From Dactylis glomerata (taxonomy: Eukaryota > Streptophyta > Magnoliopsida > Poales > Poaceae), in assembly GCA_007115705.1 (NCBI GenBank), contig QXEO01000531.1, forward strand, positions 9,378,342-9,442,341: a stretch of DNA of 64,000 nt, in the 5' to 3' direction. The notes under the pieces were generated by a model. The model did no database searches. It was not told the DNA's origin and saw only the letters and a program-made list of their open reading frames with translations. Of the stretch, positions 34,901 through 44,380 are shown piece by piece (the stretch's first letter is position 1; each line of letters begins with the position of its first letter). Both the position numbers and the translations under genes were made by a program.

Positions 34901-37638
34901 TGCTGGTTAGCCGCGCATAAGCCGAACCGGTATGGCCGAATTCGGGCCGCCCGATCAGAAATGAATCGACGGCTCGGGGTCTTTGTCTCCCCCATGCTCA
35001 GCTCGCCAGGGAGGAAACCCTAGCTTGCTCAGGGCAGCCGCGGGGGCTCACCTAGGGTTGCAGCAGGCCGACAGGGAGGTAGCGGAGCGGATGCAGAGGT
35101 CATGGCGACCTCGGGGATGGCTTTGGAGAGGCGGCTGGAGCTCGGGAGCATCGACTCCATCCGCGACAACGTCTACAGGGGCGAGGTAAGGGCGGCGATC
35201 TCCGGCATCCCTAACAGATAGGAAGGGCAGGATTAGATACAGAAGAAGAAGGTGGTCTCGAATCTAGCAAGAAGAGGAGCAGAGGCAGTCGGAGTTGATG
35301 TCCATCTTCCTCGCAAGATCACAGCACCCAATCATGGAATCCATTCTCCTTTGCAGCACAGGTCGAGAGCTTAAGGTCTGGGCGTAGGAATTGGTAGGGG
35401 AGAGTGAGAGGAGCAGAATGCGCCAGGAAGGAGGGGCTGGGGTGTCCTGTAAGCTTATAACCAAGGGGGGAGTGGGTTATGTTGGTTTGGGTCAAGTGGG
35501 GTCCATGGAGGGGCTCTGGTTGGTCCAGGAGGACGGTGGAGAGGGTGAGAGGGCTCCAGTAGAGGGCTGGCTTAGCCAGGAAGGCTGGCTGCTGCAAGTC
35601 TTCTTCTCCTTTTTTTTATTGCACAAGATTTGCATGCATCCTCTCTTCCTCCTTCCAAACACTACAAGACAAAGAGGAGAGGGTACTGCTATAGTGAAAT
35701 TCGACCAGAGGGTGGTGGTGATGCTGGAGTGGCTGGGTGGTGGTTTGGTGTAGTTTCTAATTTTTTTTTGAATTGATAGGTTGATGTCGTGGTGAATGCA
35801 TTATTTGGATGTTCAAATAGCTTCATTTTATTCCTAGCAATGGCAATGCAAGGATAGATCAGAGGGCTTCATTTGGTATGTCAAATGAGATGGTGAAGTT
35901 GGACAATTTTTTATACTAATGAAGATCACCAAAATTTGGCATCTAGATAGTTGGTCAAATTATGCTAATCACAAGACTTGGGAATCTTTCTAGAATTTAG
36001 CAACTAGGGTTTGGAAATTCATTGGATCCCACATGCATAAGATAGCATGGTGGGGCTTCATCAAATTCATTTGTGAAGAGTGCATGAAATAGCATTGCTA
36101 CTATTCCTATGCAAGTGTTAGATAAGAAAGTTGAAATAGAACTAGGTATTTTTTATGGAGAGGGAATCATTGTATGCATGAATAACCTTTTCAAGTGCTA
36201 GCAGAGAGGAATGAATTTATGGAGAAATTTTGAGATTAGTTGCTGACAAGTTACCAAGAGGATCAAGGAAAACTAGAAAAAGTGAAATTAGTTTGGACTA
36301 GGGTTCAAAACCTAGTCACATAAATAGGTGGCATGCTTCAAAATGCACATGCAAGTGTATAGATTGTTAGAGTAGATCAAAAATAAGAGGGATAGGTCAA
36401 GGGATGGTCTCTGAACAATTTATTTCGAAATCTAGAAGTGTGACCAAAACCGTATCTAATAATAGTCAATGGTTTGATTAGGGTCAGAAACAGGATTAGA
36501 ACAAGTAGCAGATGACCTTGAATGACTAGGTGCTAATGGAAAGAATGGAAGAATATACATCAAAGATGAGTTATAGGAAGGTACATTGCCATGGTTGGGA
36601 TAGAGGAGCTTAATACAAGTGTTAGAGAATTGAATCTGTTAATAGACACTAAGATAGTCTGCACACTAGATGTTTGATAAAATGACTGCAAGAAGATATT
36701 TTGTGAAAATTGGGAGGAGCCTCCTAAGGTGGGATGTAGATGATTCTAATAACACCATGGGTGCTTTCCTTGGGTTAGTTTGATTAGTTTTAAGATTCCT
36801 CAAAATGGGGCTCCTAATGTCTCATGATAAGACTAAGACATTAGAGTTAGGGATTCAGGATTGAGAGGAAAATAACTACATAGGTTTCATTTGAAAGATA
36901 GGATGAAAATAACCTACATGGGACAAAATATTACTTGGTGGGTGTTGAATGGGTTAGGCCACAGGCCTACCTAGGGATCATAACTACACACAAACAACAC
37001 ATCAATGTCAAACAAAGTCACACAAAGTCAACTCACCACACAAGGTCAATCATTTGCAGCTAATCTAGCATCACCAGAAACAATGATTGCACAAGTGCTC
37101 AATGATGATCATGCCATGGTCAAGTAGAAAAGAGTTTCAAATAAAGGAGTAGAGCTTTTGTAGATTTTTCAGAAACTAGTGGAGACATACCATCTCCTTT
37201 AAAAAGTTTTTCTTAAAGGTGATTGAAATTCTTTTATAAATATCAACAAAAATATAAGTTTGTAAAATAGTGGGACCACCCTACTTGGTAGGTCCAGATA
37301 ATTTTGTAAATACTTAGTTTTGATAAAAGCTTTGTATCAAAGATAAATCTTGGTGCTCATTTTGGAGAAATAAAATAATTTGAAAAAGGAGAGTTTGCCA
37401 AGAGAATAGTTTTGGAAAAGAAATAGCTAGAAGCATAAATAAAAGCATGATCACAAGGATTTTGTTGGATCACAATAGCGTTCAACAAGAAACTCAAACA
37501 GACATCATTAACATAACAACCGGGACAAACAAGAAAGAAATAGTACTTCCAGAAGCTTGCTCAAAAAGTTTTTGCTGGGCCTCATTTTTGGTACACTAAA
37601 CACTACTTAAACAGGGTTAGAAAAAGTGGGGTGTTACA
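31973..37638 (-). repeat. 5' LTR of element C (5.67 kb)
   Basis: Partner of the left LTR with the same ends and landmarks: TATA 1 at 35454-35460, donor at 35051, acceptor at 33769 and TATA 2 near 33176-33187, all minus. It is about 20 bases shorter than its partner because of small indels. Confidence 0.85.
33482..35160 (-). other. Possible two-exon ORF inside the 5' LTR of C
   Basis: Second copy of the candidate described at 25468-27144. Exon 1 is 35160-35052 (109 nt, MESMLPSSSRLSKAIPEV..) and exon 2 is 33768-33482 (287 nt). Both lengths match the other LTR exactly, and the frame stays open to the same stop despite several amino-acid changes. That persistence after the two LTRs diverged is the main reason to list it. 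Function unknown. Confidence 0.35.
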
Positions 37639-38994
37639 CGGGCCACCCCCTGGCCACACCATGGCCAGGTGTGGGCCCCTGGCCCACACTCTGACGCCGC
37701 CCTTCCACCTATATATTCCCCCTCGACGGGAAAACCTAAAGGCCCTGATCAATTTCCATGAAACATACTGCAAGCCACCGCCGTCGTCGACGCAAGATCA
37801 GGACGGTCTAGAAGCTCTTCCTGGCACCCTGCCGGAGAGGGGAATCACCGCCGGAGGCCTTCTTCATCACCATGCCTGCCTCCGGAGTGATGCATGAGTA
37901 GTCTACCTTGGAATACGGGTCCATAGTTTGCTGTAGCTAGATGGTTGTCATCTCCTCCATGTGCTTCATGTTTAGATCTTGTGAGCTACCTATCATGATC
38001 AAGATCATCGTTGTGTAATTCTACATGTTGTGTTTGTTGGGATCCAATGAATATTGATACTATGTCAAGTTGATTTTCTAAATTATTATCTTTATGTTAT
38101 CTCTATGTTGTTTATGATCTTGCATGCTTTCCGTTGCTAGTAGATATCTTGGCCGAGTAGATGCTAGTGACTCCAAGAGGGAGTATTTATGCTCGATAGT
38201 TGGTTCATGCCTCTAGTAATCTGGGGGAGTGACAGAAACCTCTAAGGTTGTAGATGCGTTGTTTCCACTAGGGAGAAAACAACAATCATGTGTTCAAGGA
38301 CATTTGTATTATTTACATTACGCACTTTGCTTAAGGCGTTAATCCGTTCGTTGCAACTTAATACCCAATGGTTGCTCGGACGACATCCGGAGGATGGATT
38401 ATTAGTCATAGATGTAGTTGGATTACGGTCTATGTATTATGTCGTAATGCCCATAGTGTAGTGATCCTCATGACATTTGTATGCTAGCTTTATTTTATCA
38501 ATTGCCCAACTGTAATTTGTTTACCCAACATGTTATTTACTTTATGGAGAGACACCACTAATGAACTGTGGACCCCGGTCCATTCTCTTACATTGCTATT
38601 ACTGTTTACCATTTACTTGTTTTATTTACATTCTTGCAAACTATTATCTTTTACCACTCTATACGCTTAATCCTTTTTTTTACAGCAAACCGGTGAGATT
38701 GACAACCTCATCGTAAGTTGGGACAAAGTACTTGATTTTGTTTTGTGCAGGTTCCACGTTGCCGCTAGTGTAAAGCTACGCCCTGGACAAGTCATCTGGC
38801 GCTATTGTTCGGAGCTGTCGCAAAGCTAGCGGGCATCAACCTTCGGAAGTTTGGTTCTTTCTCCTACTGGTTCGATAAACCTTGGTTTCACAACTAAGGG
38901 AAGACTTGCTGCTGTGCTCATCATAACCTTCTCTTGGGGTTTCCAACTGGGTGGTTACACATATAAAACTCCTACATCAACACCGCACCTTTAA
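37639..38994 (+). repeat. Right LTR of element B, second segment
   Basis: Continues the LTR after element C, beginning with the second TSD copy cgggc (37639-37643), and matches 18905-20260. The total right LTR is about 1.65 kb. Confidence 0.85.
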
Positions 38995-39069
38995 CAAGTT
39001 TTCTGGCGCTATAGCCGAGGAGCGAAGAAGAAGAAGAAGCTCCCACGTCAACTACGCACCAGCAAAACA
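38995..39069 (+). other. Second PBS leader after the right LTR of B
   Basis: Past the right LTR the sequence continues as an element start: ACAAGTTTTC, then TGGCGCTATAGCCGAGGA (39004-39021, PBS-like) and a GAAGAAGAAGAAGCTCCC leader nearly identical to 20281-20338. It stops at AAAACATCA, where it meets the LTR of E. Confidence 0.75.
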
Positions 39070-39205
39070 TCATGGGGCCCACCAACTGACATCATTCAAA
39101 TGGTGGCTATTTGATCCAAGCGGTATCCATCCCTCCGGGCCATTGGATAACTGACGAACGAAACCATGCTGATGCACTCCGTCAGATAACCTGTTGTTCA
39201 TGACA
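39070..39205 (-). repeat. 3' LTR of element E, truncated (136 bp)
   Basis: On the minus strand it starts TGTCATGAACAACAGG and matches 56647-56512 of the 5' LTR, with substitutions. It breaks off at TCA, shared with the leader of B, so about 265 bases of the LTR are missing. Confidence 0.85.
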
Positions 39206-39245
39206 ATTGCCTCCTCCTGAAGACCACACTTACCCTCAAGTGTGG
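39206..39245 (-). promoter_or_regulatory. Polypurine tract and stem-loop of element E
   Basis: On the minus strand CCACACTT (39245-39238), loop GAGGGT, AAGTGTGG (39231-39224), then CTTCAGGAGGAGGCAAT to the LTR at 39205. The 8-bp stem is perfect and ends 18 nt before the LTR. The chromodomain frame stops at 39236 inside the left arm and loop, so the right arm is noncoding in this copy. Confidence 0.65.
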
Positions 39246-39550
39246 AAGCTTGGGAATACTTGCATGATGAAGTAGGCGTCCTCCCAGGTAGATGCCAACG
39301 TCGGCAGATTCAACCATTTGATCAGCCATTGGACGACAGTTTCGTTGTTGCGAGGAATTGTTCTCCTCTCTAATATTGTTTCTGGGTAAACTTTGATATT
39401 ACCAGCTACATCCACCAGGGGTAAGTCAGGGGTGGGGATTACCTTGGTGCCAATGTGCTTCTTGAGCTGGCTGATATGGAAGGTAGGTTGTAGTTGACAG
39501 CCTTCGGGTAGCCGCAAGGTGTAAGCCACTTCTCGTACTCGAGCCAGTAC
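39236..39550 (-). pseudogene. Integrase C-terminus and chromodomain of element E
   Basis: The frame carries FHISQLKKHIG, typical of the integrase GPY/F tail, and then a chromodomain with the signature VVQWLIKWLNLP and a WEDA block near the end. Chromodomains of these elements can steer integration to particular histone marks. The stop falls at 39236. Upstream, the tail frame (39889-39551) ends with KYYSPY, a GPY/F-like motif, before a stop. The chromodomain is recognisable but has substitutions at conserved aromatic positions, so its binding ability is doubtful. Confidence 0.75.
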
Positions 39551-40800
39551 TCAGTATGGGCTATAGTACTTGGAATGTAGTTTGAGAGATCTGTGTATGC
39601 TTAGGGAGGTGTGCCTGTATGGTTGTAGTTTAAGATAAACCATATCTCCTTGCTGGAAGTGCCTTTCCTTCCTATGCTTATCAGCATATTTCTTGGTTCT
39701 GGATTGTGCTTTTGTCAAGTTGTCCTTGATGAGCTCATTAGCTAGTTGTCTTTTCTGAAGGAAATCTGCTGGTTCTTCATTTGCATCATTAGGCAGAACT
39801 ACTTCATTGACTTGTGGGGGTGGAAAACAATATAGAGCCTGGAATGGTGTCATTGCCAGAGATGTATGGAACTTGTGTTGTACCACCACTCAGCTAAGGG
39901 AAGCCAAGACATCCATTTCTTTGGATTATCGAATGTCATGCATCTTATGTAGCCTTCTAGACACTGGTTCACCCTTTGAGTTTGCCCATCTGTTTGGGGA
40001 TGGTAGGCAATACTAATGTGTAGTTGTACTCCTAGAGCCGTGAAGAGATCTTGCCAGAAACTGTTTGTGAATATTCTGTCTCAATTAGATACAATGACAC
40101 TTGGTGGTCCATGCAGTTTTTGAACATTGTTCAGGAATAAGTTATCCACTTGTTTAACATTGTAAGGGTGGCTCAGAGGAAGGAAATGGGCATATTTGGT
40201 GAATCTATCCACAACAACCAAAATTACATCTTTGCCTTTAGAATTTGGTAACCCTTCAATGAAGTCCATGGAGATGTGTGTCCATGCTTTGTCAGGCACT
40301 AGAAGAGGTTGGAGAAGTCCTGGATAAGGTGTGTGCTCAGCCTTATTTTTCTAGCAAACAACACACTCTTTGACAAAGTTTATAACATCCCTTTTTAGGC
40401 CAACCCAGTGAAAGACTAGTTTCACTCTTTGATAAGTGGCAGCTTCACCAGAGTGTCCACCCAAGCCAGAATTGTGTAGAGAGGAGATTATTTTTGATCT
40501 CAGTTTAGTCTGGTTGCCCACCACAATCGTGTTCTTATACCTCAGAATACCACTCTTCAGGGTATAGTTGGTTTCAGCTTGACTGTCAATTGTGAGCTTG
40601 GCAATGAGTGTCTGACAGTGTTCATCTGCTTCATAGCTTGCTAACACCTGTGTGATCCACTTGGGAATGGCAGTAAAAATTGCTAGGAGATGGGGTGTAG
40701 GGGCCCTAGATAATGCATCTGCTGCTTTGTTTTCTCTTCCTCTTTTGTACTCAATTCTGTAGTCATAGCTCATTAATTTCACCAACAGTTTGTGCTGCAC
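39551..40800 (-). pseudogene. Integrase of element E, catalytic Glu lost
   Basis: The zinc-binding HHCC module (H..GHSGE..F.W.G.., C..C) is at about 40470-40351. The catalytic core starts with WTHISMDFIEGLP (first Asp) and DRFTKYAHF. The second Asp region reads VSN-stop-DRIFTN, so a stop lies beside it. The third catalytic residue, normally Glu in the DGQTERVN block, is CAA (Gln) here near 39977. Integrase would join element DNA to the chromosome; this copy cannot. Frames are broken at least three times. Confidence 0.8.
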
Positions 40801-41990
40801 ACCCTCTATAAGTTTCTGGTCTTGGAGATATTTAAGGCTCTATTGGTCTATTCTCATGATTAATGATGAGCCAGCAAAGTAGTGCCTCCATTTCTTGACA
40901 GCTTCAATTATTGCTAAAGCTTCCTTGTCATATGTGGACGTGGCTGCAGCTTTAGACCCAATGGCCTTGCTCATGAAAGCAATTGGTCTATGGTTCTGCA
41001 TGATTACTGCCCCTAGACCATACCAACAAGCATCAGCCTCTAAAATGAATGGTTGCTTGTAGCCAGGTAGTGCCAAGATAGGTGCCTTGGTCATTGCCAG
41101 TTTGAGCTTCTCAAAAGCCTTCTGTTGGTCTTCTCCCCAAAGAAATGCATTTTCCTTGAGTGCTTCAAATAGTGGTTTGCATATTATGCCATAATGCATT
41201 ATGAAGCGTCTGTAGTATCCTGTGAGCCCCAAAATTCCTCTTAACTGGTTGATGTTAGTGGGTGCAGGCCAGTTTGTCATGGCTTGAATCTAGACTGGGT
41301 CTGTTGCCACCCCATCTGCAGAGATAATGTGCCCCATATACTCAATCTTTCCTTAGCAAATTCACATTTGGACATCTTAGCAAATAACTGGTTTGACCTT
41401 AGGAGTTGGAGAATTTTTGTGAGATGTTGCTTCTGCTCTTGCAGAGTTTTGCTATAGATCAAGATATAATCAAAAAACACTAATGCCATTTTCCTTAAGT
41501 ATGGAGCTAGGATCTTATTTCTAAGAGCTTGAAAAGTGGCAGGTGCATTTGTAAGTCCAAAGGGCATGACAACAAACTCATAATTCCCTAGGTGTGTGCT
41601 AAAAGCAGTCTTGCCAATATCCTTAGGTTTCATTCTCACTTGGAGATAACCAGATCTCAAATCAATTTTGGAGAAGTATTTTGCTCCATGTAGCTCTTCT
41701 AGAAGATCTTCTATAATAGGAATGGGAAACTTATTTTTAATAGTCAATGCATTAAGTTGCCTATAGTCAATACAAAGTCTCTAAGTGCCATCTTTCTTTC
41801 TGACTAGGATTGCAGGAGATGAGAGGGGGCTCATACTCAACTGAATAATGCCAGATTTGATCAAATCAGCTATTATCTTTTCCATAGCGTCTTTCTGATA
41901 AGATGGTAGTCTATGAGCTCTTTTGTTGACTGGTTTGGCTTCTGGGTGTAACTGGATGTGGTGGTCACAGTCCCTTGCAGGTGGAAGCCC
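40801..41990 (-). pseudogene. Reverse transcriptase and RNase H of element E
   Basis: RT motifs in order: RLCIDYRQLN, IPIIEDLLEELHGAKYFSKIDL, YEFVVMPFGLTNAPATF, and FFDYILIYS where the active site FFDDILIYS is expected. The second Asp is Tyr because of a single-base change (codon TAT at 41468-41466). A TAG at 41783-41781 replaces the Trp before RLCIDYR. RNase H follows, with EADACWYGLGAV, then AFMSKAIG and YDKEALAIIEAVKKWRHYF. The RT would copy the element's RNA into DNA and RNase H would remove the template. The frame breaks at about 41279 and 40840. Confidence 0.85.
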
Positions 41991-42011
41991 TGTCGGTTCA
42001 GAGAAAATATC

Positions 42012-44011
42012 CTAAAACTGCTGCAGGACCTCAGCTATCTCCATTGGTGCTGGTGAGTCTTCAACATGTTCTTGTGCTAGTGGGACATCATATAGAATGG
42101 CCTCAAGCATTCCCTGCTGTAGTAACTTGGGCAATTTATCTGCCTGTATAACTGAATAGGTGTTTGTAGCTGAATCTGTAGAGAATATTAACTGCTTGAC
42201 GCCATAGTAGTTAATAGTGAGGGCTTCCTTTCTGTAATCCCAAGTTACTGGACTATGTGTGAGCATCCAGTCAGTTCCCAATATGATATCATACCCTTTG
42301 AGTTCGAGCAGCCGAAAATCATTTCTGAAGGTGTTTCGTTGTATGCTGTACTGACAGTCAATACAGGCTGCTTTGCTAAGCATTTCCTGGCCATTTGCCA
42401 TAGTTATGCGCATAGGTCTAGCTCCTTTCACTTTGCAGCCATTCTTTAGGGAAAATTTGCTATCAATGAAAGTACTAGTGCTGCCAGTGTCTACTAATGC
42501 TAAGGCATCTATTTGCCCCACTTTTATGTGCAGTATGGAAGTGGAATTAGCAGTTGTTGTACCTTGTACTGCATGAGCCGAAATTTGAGCTAGGAGTTCT
42601 GCTTGTTCAGCTTGTTCAGCTTCTGCACTGAGTTCTTCTAGGTATTCTTGGTCTTCCTCCTCTTTTGTGAGCATAGCCCTGACTTGCTTTTGCATTTTAC
42701 AATGGTACCTATGTCCTGGCACCCATTTATCTCCACACCTGAAGCACTTGTCATTTTTGGTAGTGGGTTGTTCAATTGCTACTTTGGGCAGAACTGTAGG
42801 GGTATTGGGTTTGGGTGGGACTGTCACAAGAATCTCCTTTTGCATCACCTTTTGCACTGGTTTGTATGCAGACCTTTGGCTCCATATTGTTGTTGCATGT
42901 TTCTTTACTGGATTAGAAGCTTCCAATCGTCGAGCAATCCAGTAAGCCTCAACGAGTGAGCTTGGCTTTTGTATTTGAGTATGGTGCTGTTCATAGTCCT
43001 GCAGGCCAACTACAAAACTTTTGATGTAATAGCTTTCAGGAATTTCTGGATTTTCTCTCCTGACCGTCCCAACTGTATTTTCAAAAGAACCTATGAATTG
43101 ATCCACTGTGCCACTCTACTTGAGCCCATGGAATATTTTTACCACATCGTAAGTGGACTCCTCTGCAAAACGTTTATTTATTTTCTTGCAGAATCTGTGC
43201 CAAAAAATTTCTTCTAGATCAAACTCAATATTCTCTAACCAAGTGTCTGCTTTCCCAGTGAAGTATAAGGTAGCTACCTCGACCTTTTCTTCCTATATGA
43301 TGTGGCACAGTTTGAAGTACTTCTCTGCCTTTTTGATCCATGCACATGTAGCAGTACCATCAAACTTAGGAAAATCATGTCTTGGACGCTTGTGTTGCTG
43401 CTTAAACTGCTGAGTTGGGAGAAATTGTGCTTGTGTAGTAGCTTCTTCCCTCTGGCCTGGGCCATTTATGCCCCCACCGGTGTGTCCTCGTTCTGTATTA
43501 TTCTGAGGTTGTGTGTTTAAGTTCACTATCCATTGATGTGTTGCATCTGCTTGCTGTGTGCCAGGTGCTTGTGGAGGTCCTTCCGGAATCAGTGGAGGAA
43601 AAGTATTGGTTAACTTGGCAGGCTTGTTATTGTTTGGTTCTGCTCCTAAAGGCGACTGTAACTACTGGGTTTGCCCTGGTGGTCGCACAAAGCTCTGTGG
43701 ATTGCCAATGTGTTGTTGTTCTCCCATGCCATGCACACTTGACTGATGAGAAGAAGTGCCTACCGCATACCTTTGCATCCTAGGTGGCGTGTTCTGGGAC
43801 GTGAGGAGCGCTGTGAGTTGTCGAAGCGCTTGTTGAACTCCTTGGTGGCTTTGGCTTGTTGGCGAGAGAGTTCGATCTGGCTGTGGGTGAAGTCGACCAG
43901 TTTCCTTTGCATACCCATACTGAGCTGGTCCAGCTCGTCGCGAGTGACAAGCAACGATTGGTCTCCTTCTGCCTCCTCAAGGTTCTTGTCGCCGCCCTTC
44001 GATTTCCCCAT
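42012..44011 (-). pseudogene. Gag and protease of element E
   Basis: Gag starts at an ATG at 44011 (MGKSKGGDKNLEEAEGDQ) and has a basic coiled-coil-like start. The core includes PKFDGTATCAWIKKAEKYF (about 43380) and FTGKADTWL; there are at least two frameshifts between 43760 and 43110. The zinc finger CFRCGDKWVPGHRYHC is at about 42745. The protease has ALVDTGSTSTFID and a later YDIILGTDWM, both typical of gypsy retropepsins, with the active-site Asp kept. From 43106 to 42012 the frame is open for 364 codons. Gag packages the RNA and the protease matures the polyprotein. Confidence 0.85.
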
Positions 44012-44214
44012 CGCTGGTCGGTCAAGACTGAAAGAAAAGGGATTTACCAAGAAAGCAGCGTGCTTTCCCAACCTCACTCCAGCTTGCTGAAGAACGCCGC
44101 CACAGTACCTCAAGACTGACTCTGTTCTTACTTGTCTACGGAATTTTAGACGGAAACGAGTCCCGAAACCCTTGACAAGAAGCCTAGTTAGTCCAGATCT
44201 TGAGCCAAGATCAC

Positions 44215-44230
44215 TGCTCTGATACCAATT
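44215..44230 (-). promoter_or_regulatory. Primer binding site of element E (initiator tRNA-Met)
   Basis: On the minus strand the LTR end GTGTGACA is followed, after AAA, by TTGGTATCAGAGC, complementary to initiator tRNA-Met. Confidence 0.85.
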
Positions 44231-44380
44231 TGTCACACCCAGCTAATCCGAAAGGAGAATTAAACCACTTCTAGATAGAAGATACTAATAATTTAGATAA
44301 ATCTCAGAGGAGGGGATGAGAACAAAGAGAATTGGGTGAGAATTGGAGTCGCCCTTAGTGCCGCCGACGGCTAGGGTTTC
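44231..44380 (-). repeat. 5' LTR of element E, U5-side segment
   Basis: Starts TGTCACACCC in plus reading (LTR end on minus) and is interrupted at 44380 by element G. Its last bases, gtttc (44376-44380), are one target-site copy. Confidence 0.85.

Larger units (their letters stand above)
23958..37638 (-). mobile_element. Element C: large LTR element (LARD-like), 13.7 kb
   Basis: Complete insertion with TSD cgggc (23953-23957 and 37639-37643), LTRs of 5686 and 5666 bases, and a 2.3 kb interior. The PBS next to the right LTR and the PPT next to the left LTR give minus orientation. The interior shows no gag, protease, RT or integrase, so it fits the large retrotransposon derivative (LARD) type described in barley and its relatives. 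The LTRs differ by scattered substitutions and indels, so the insertion is not very recent. Confidence 0.85.
18716..39069 (+). mobile_element. Element B: Athila-like gypsy, LTR-gag-tail-LTR-leader, split by C
   Basis: Same family as A. The left LTR lacks about its first 165 bases. The interior codes only for a gag. The right LTR is interrupted by element C, and after it a second copy of the PBS leader follows (38995-39069), so this is a head-to-tail remnant rather than a simple insertion. No RT or integrase is present. The right end is fused to the LTR of element E. Confidence 0.8.
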
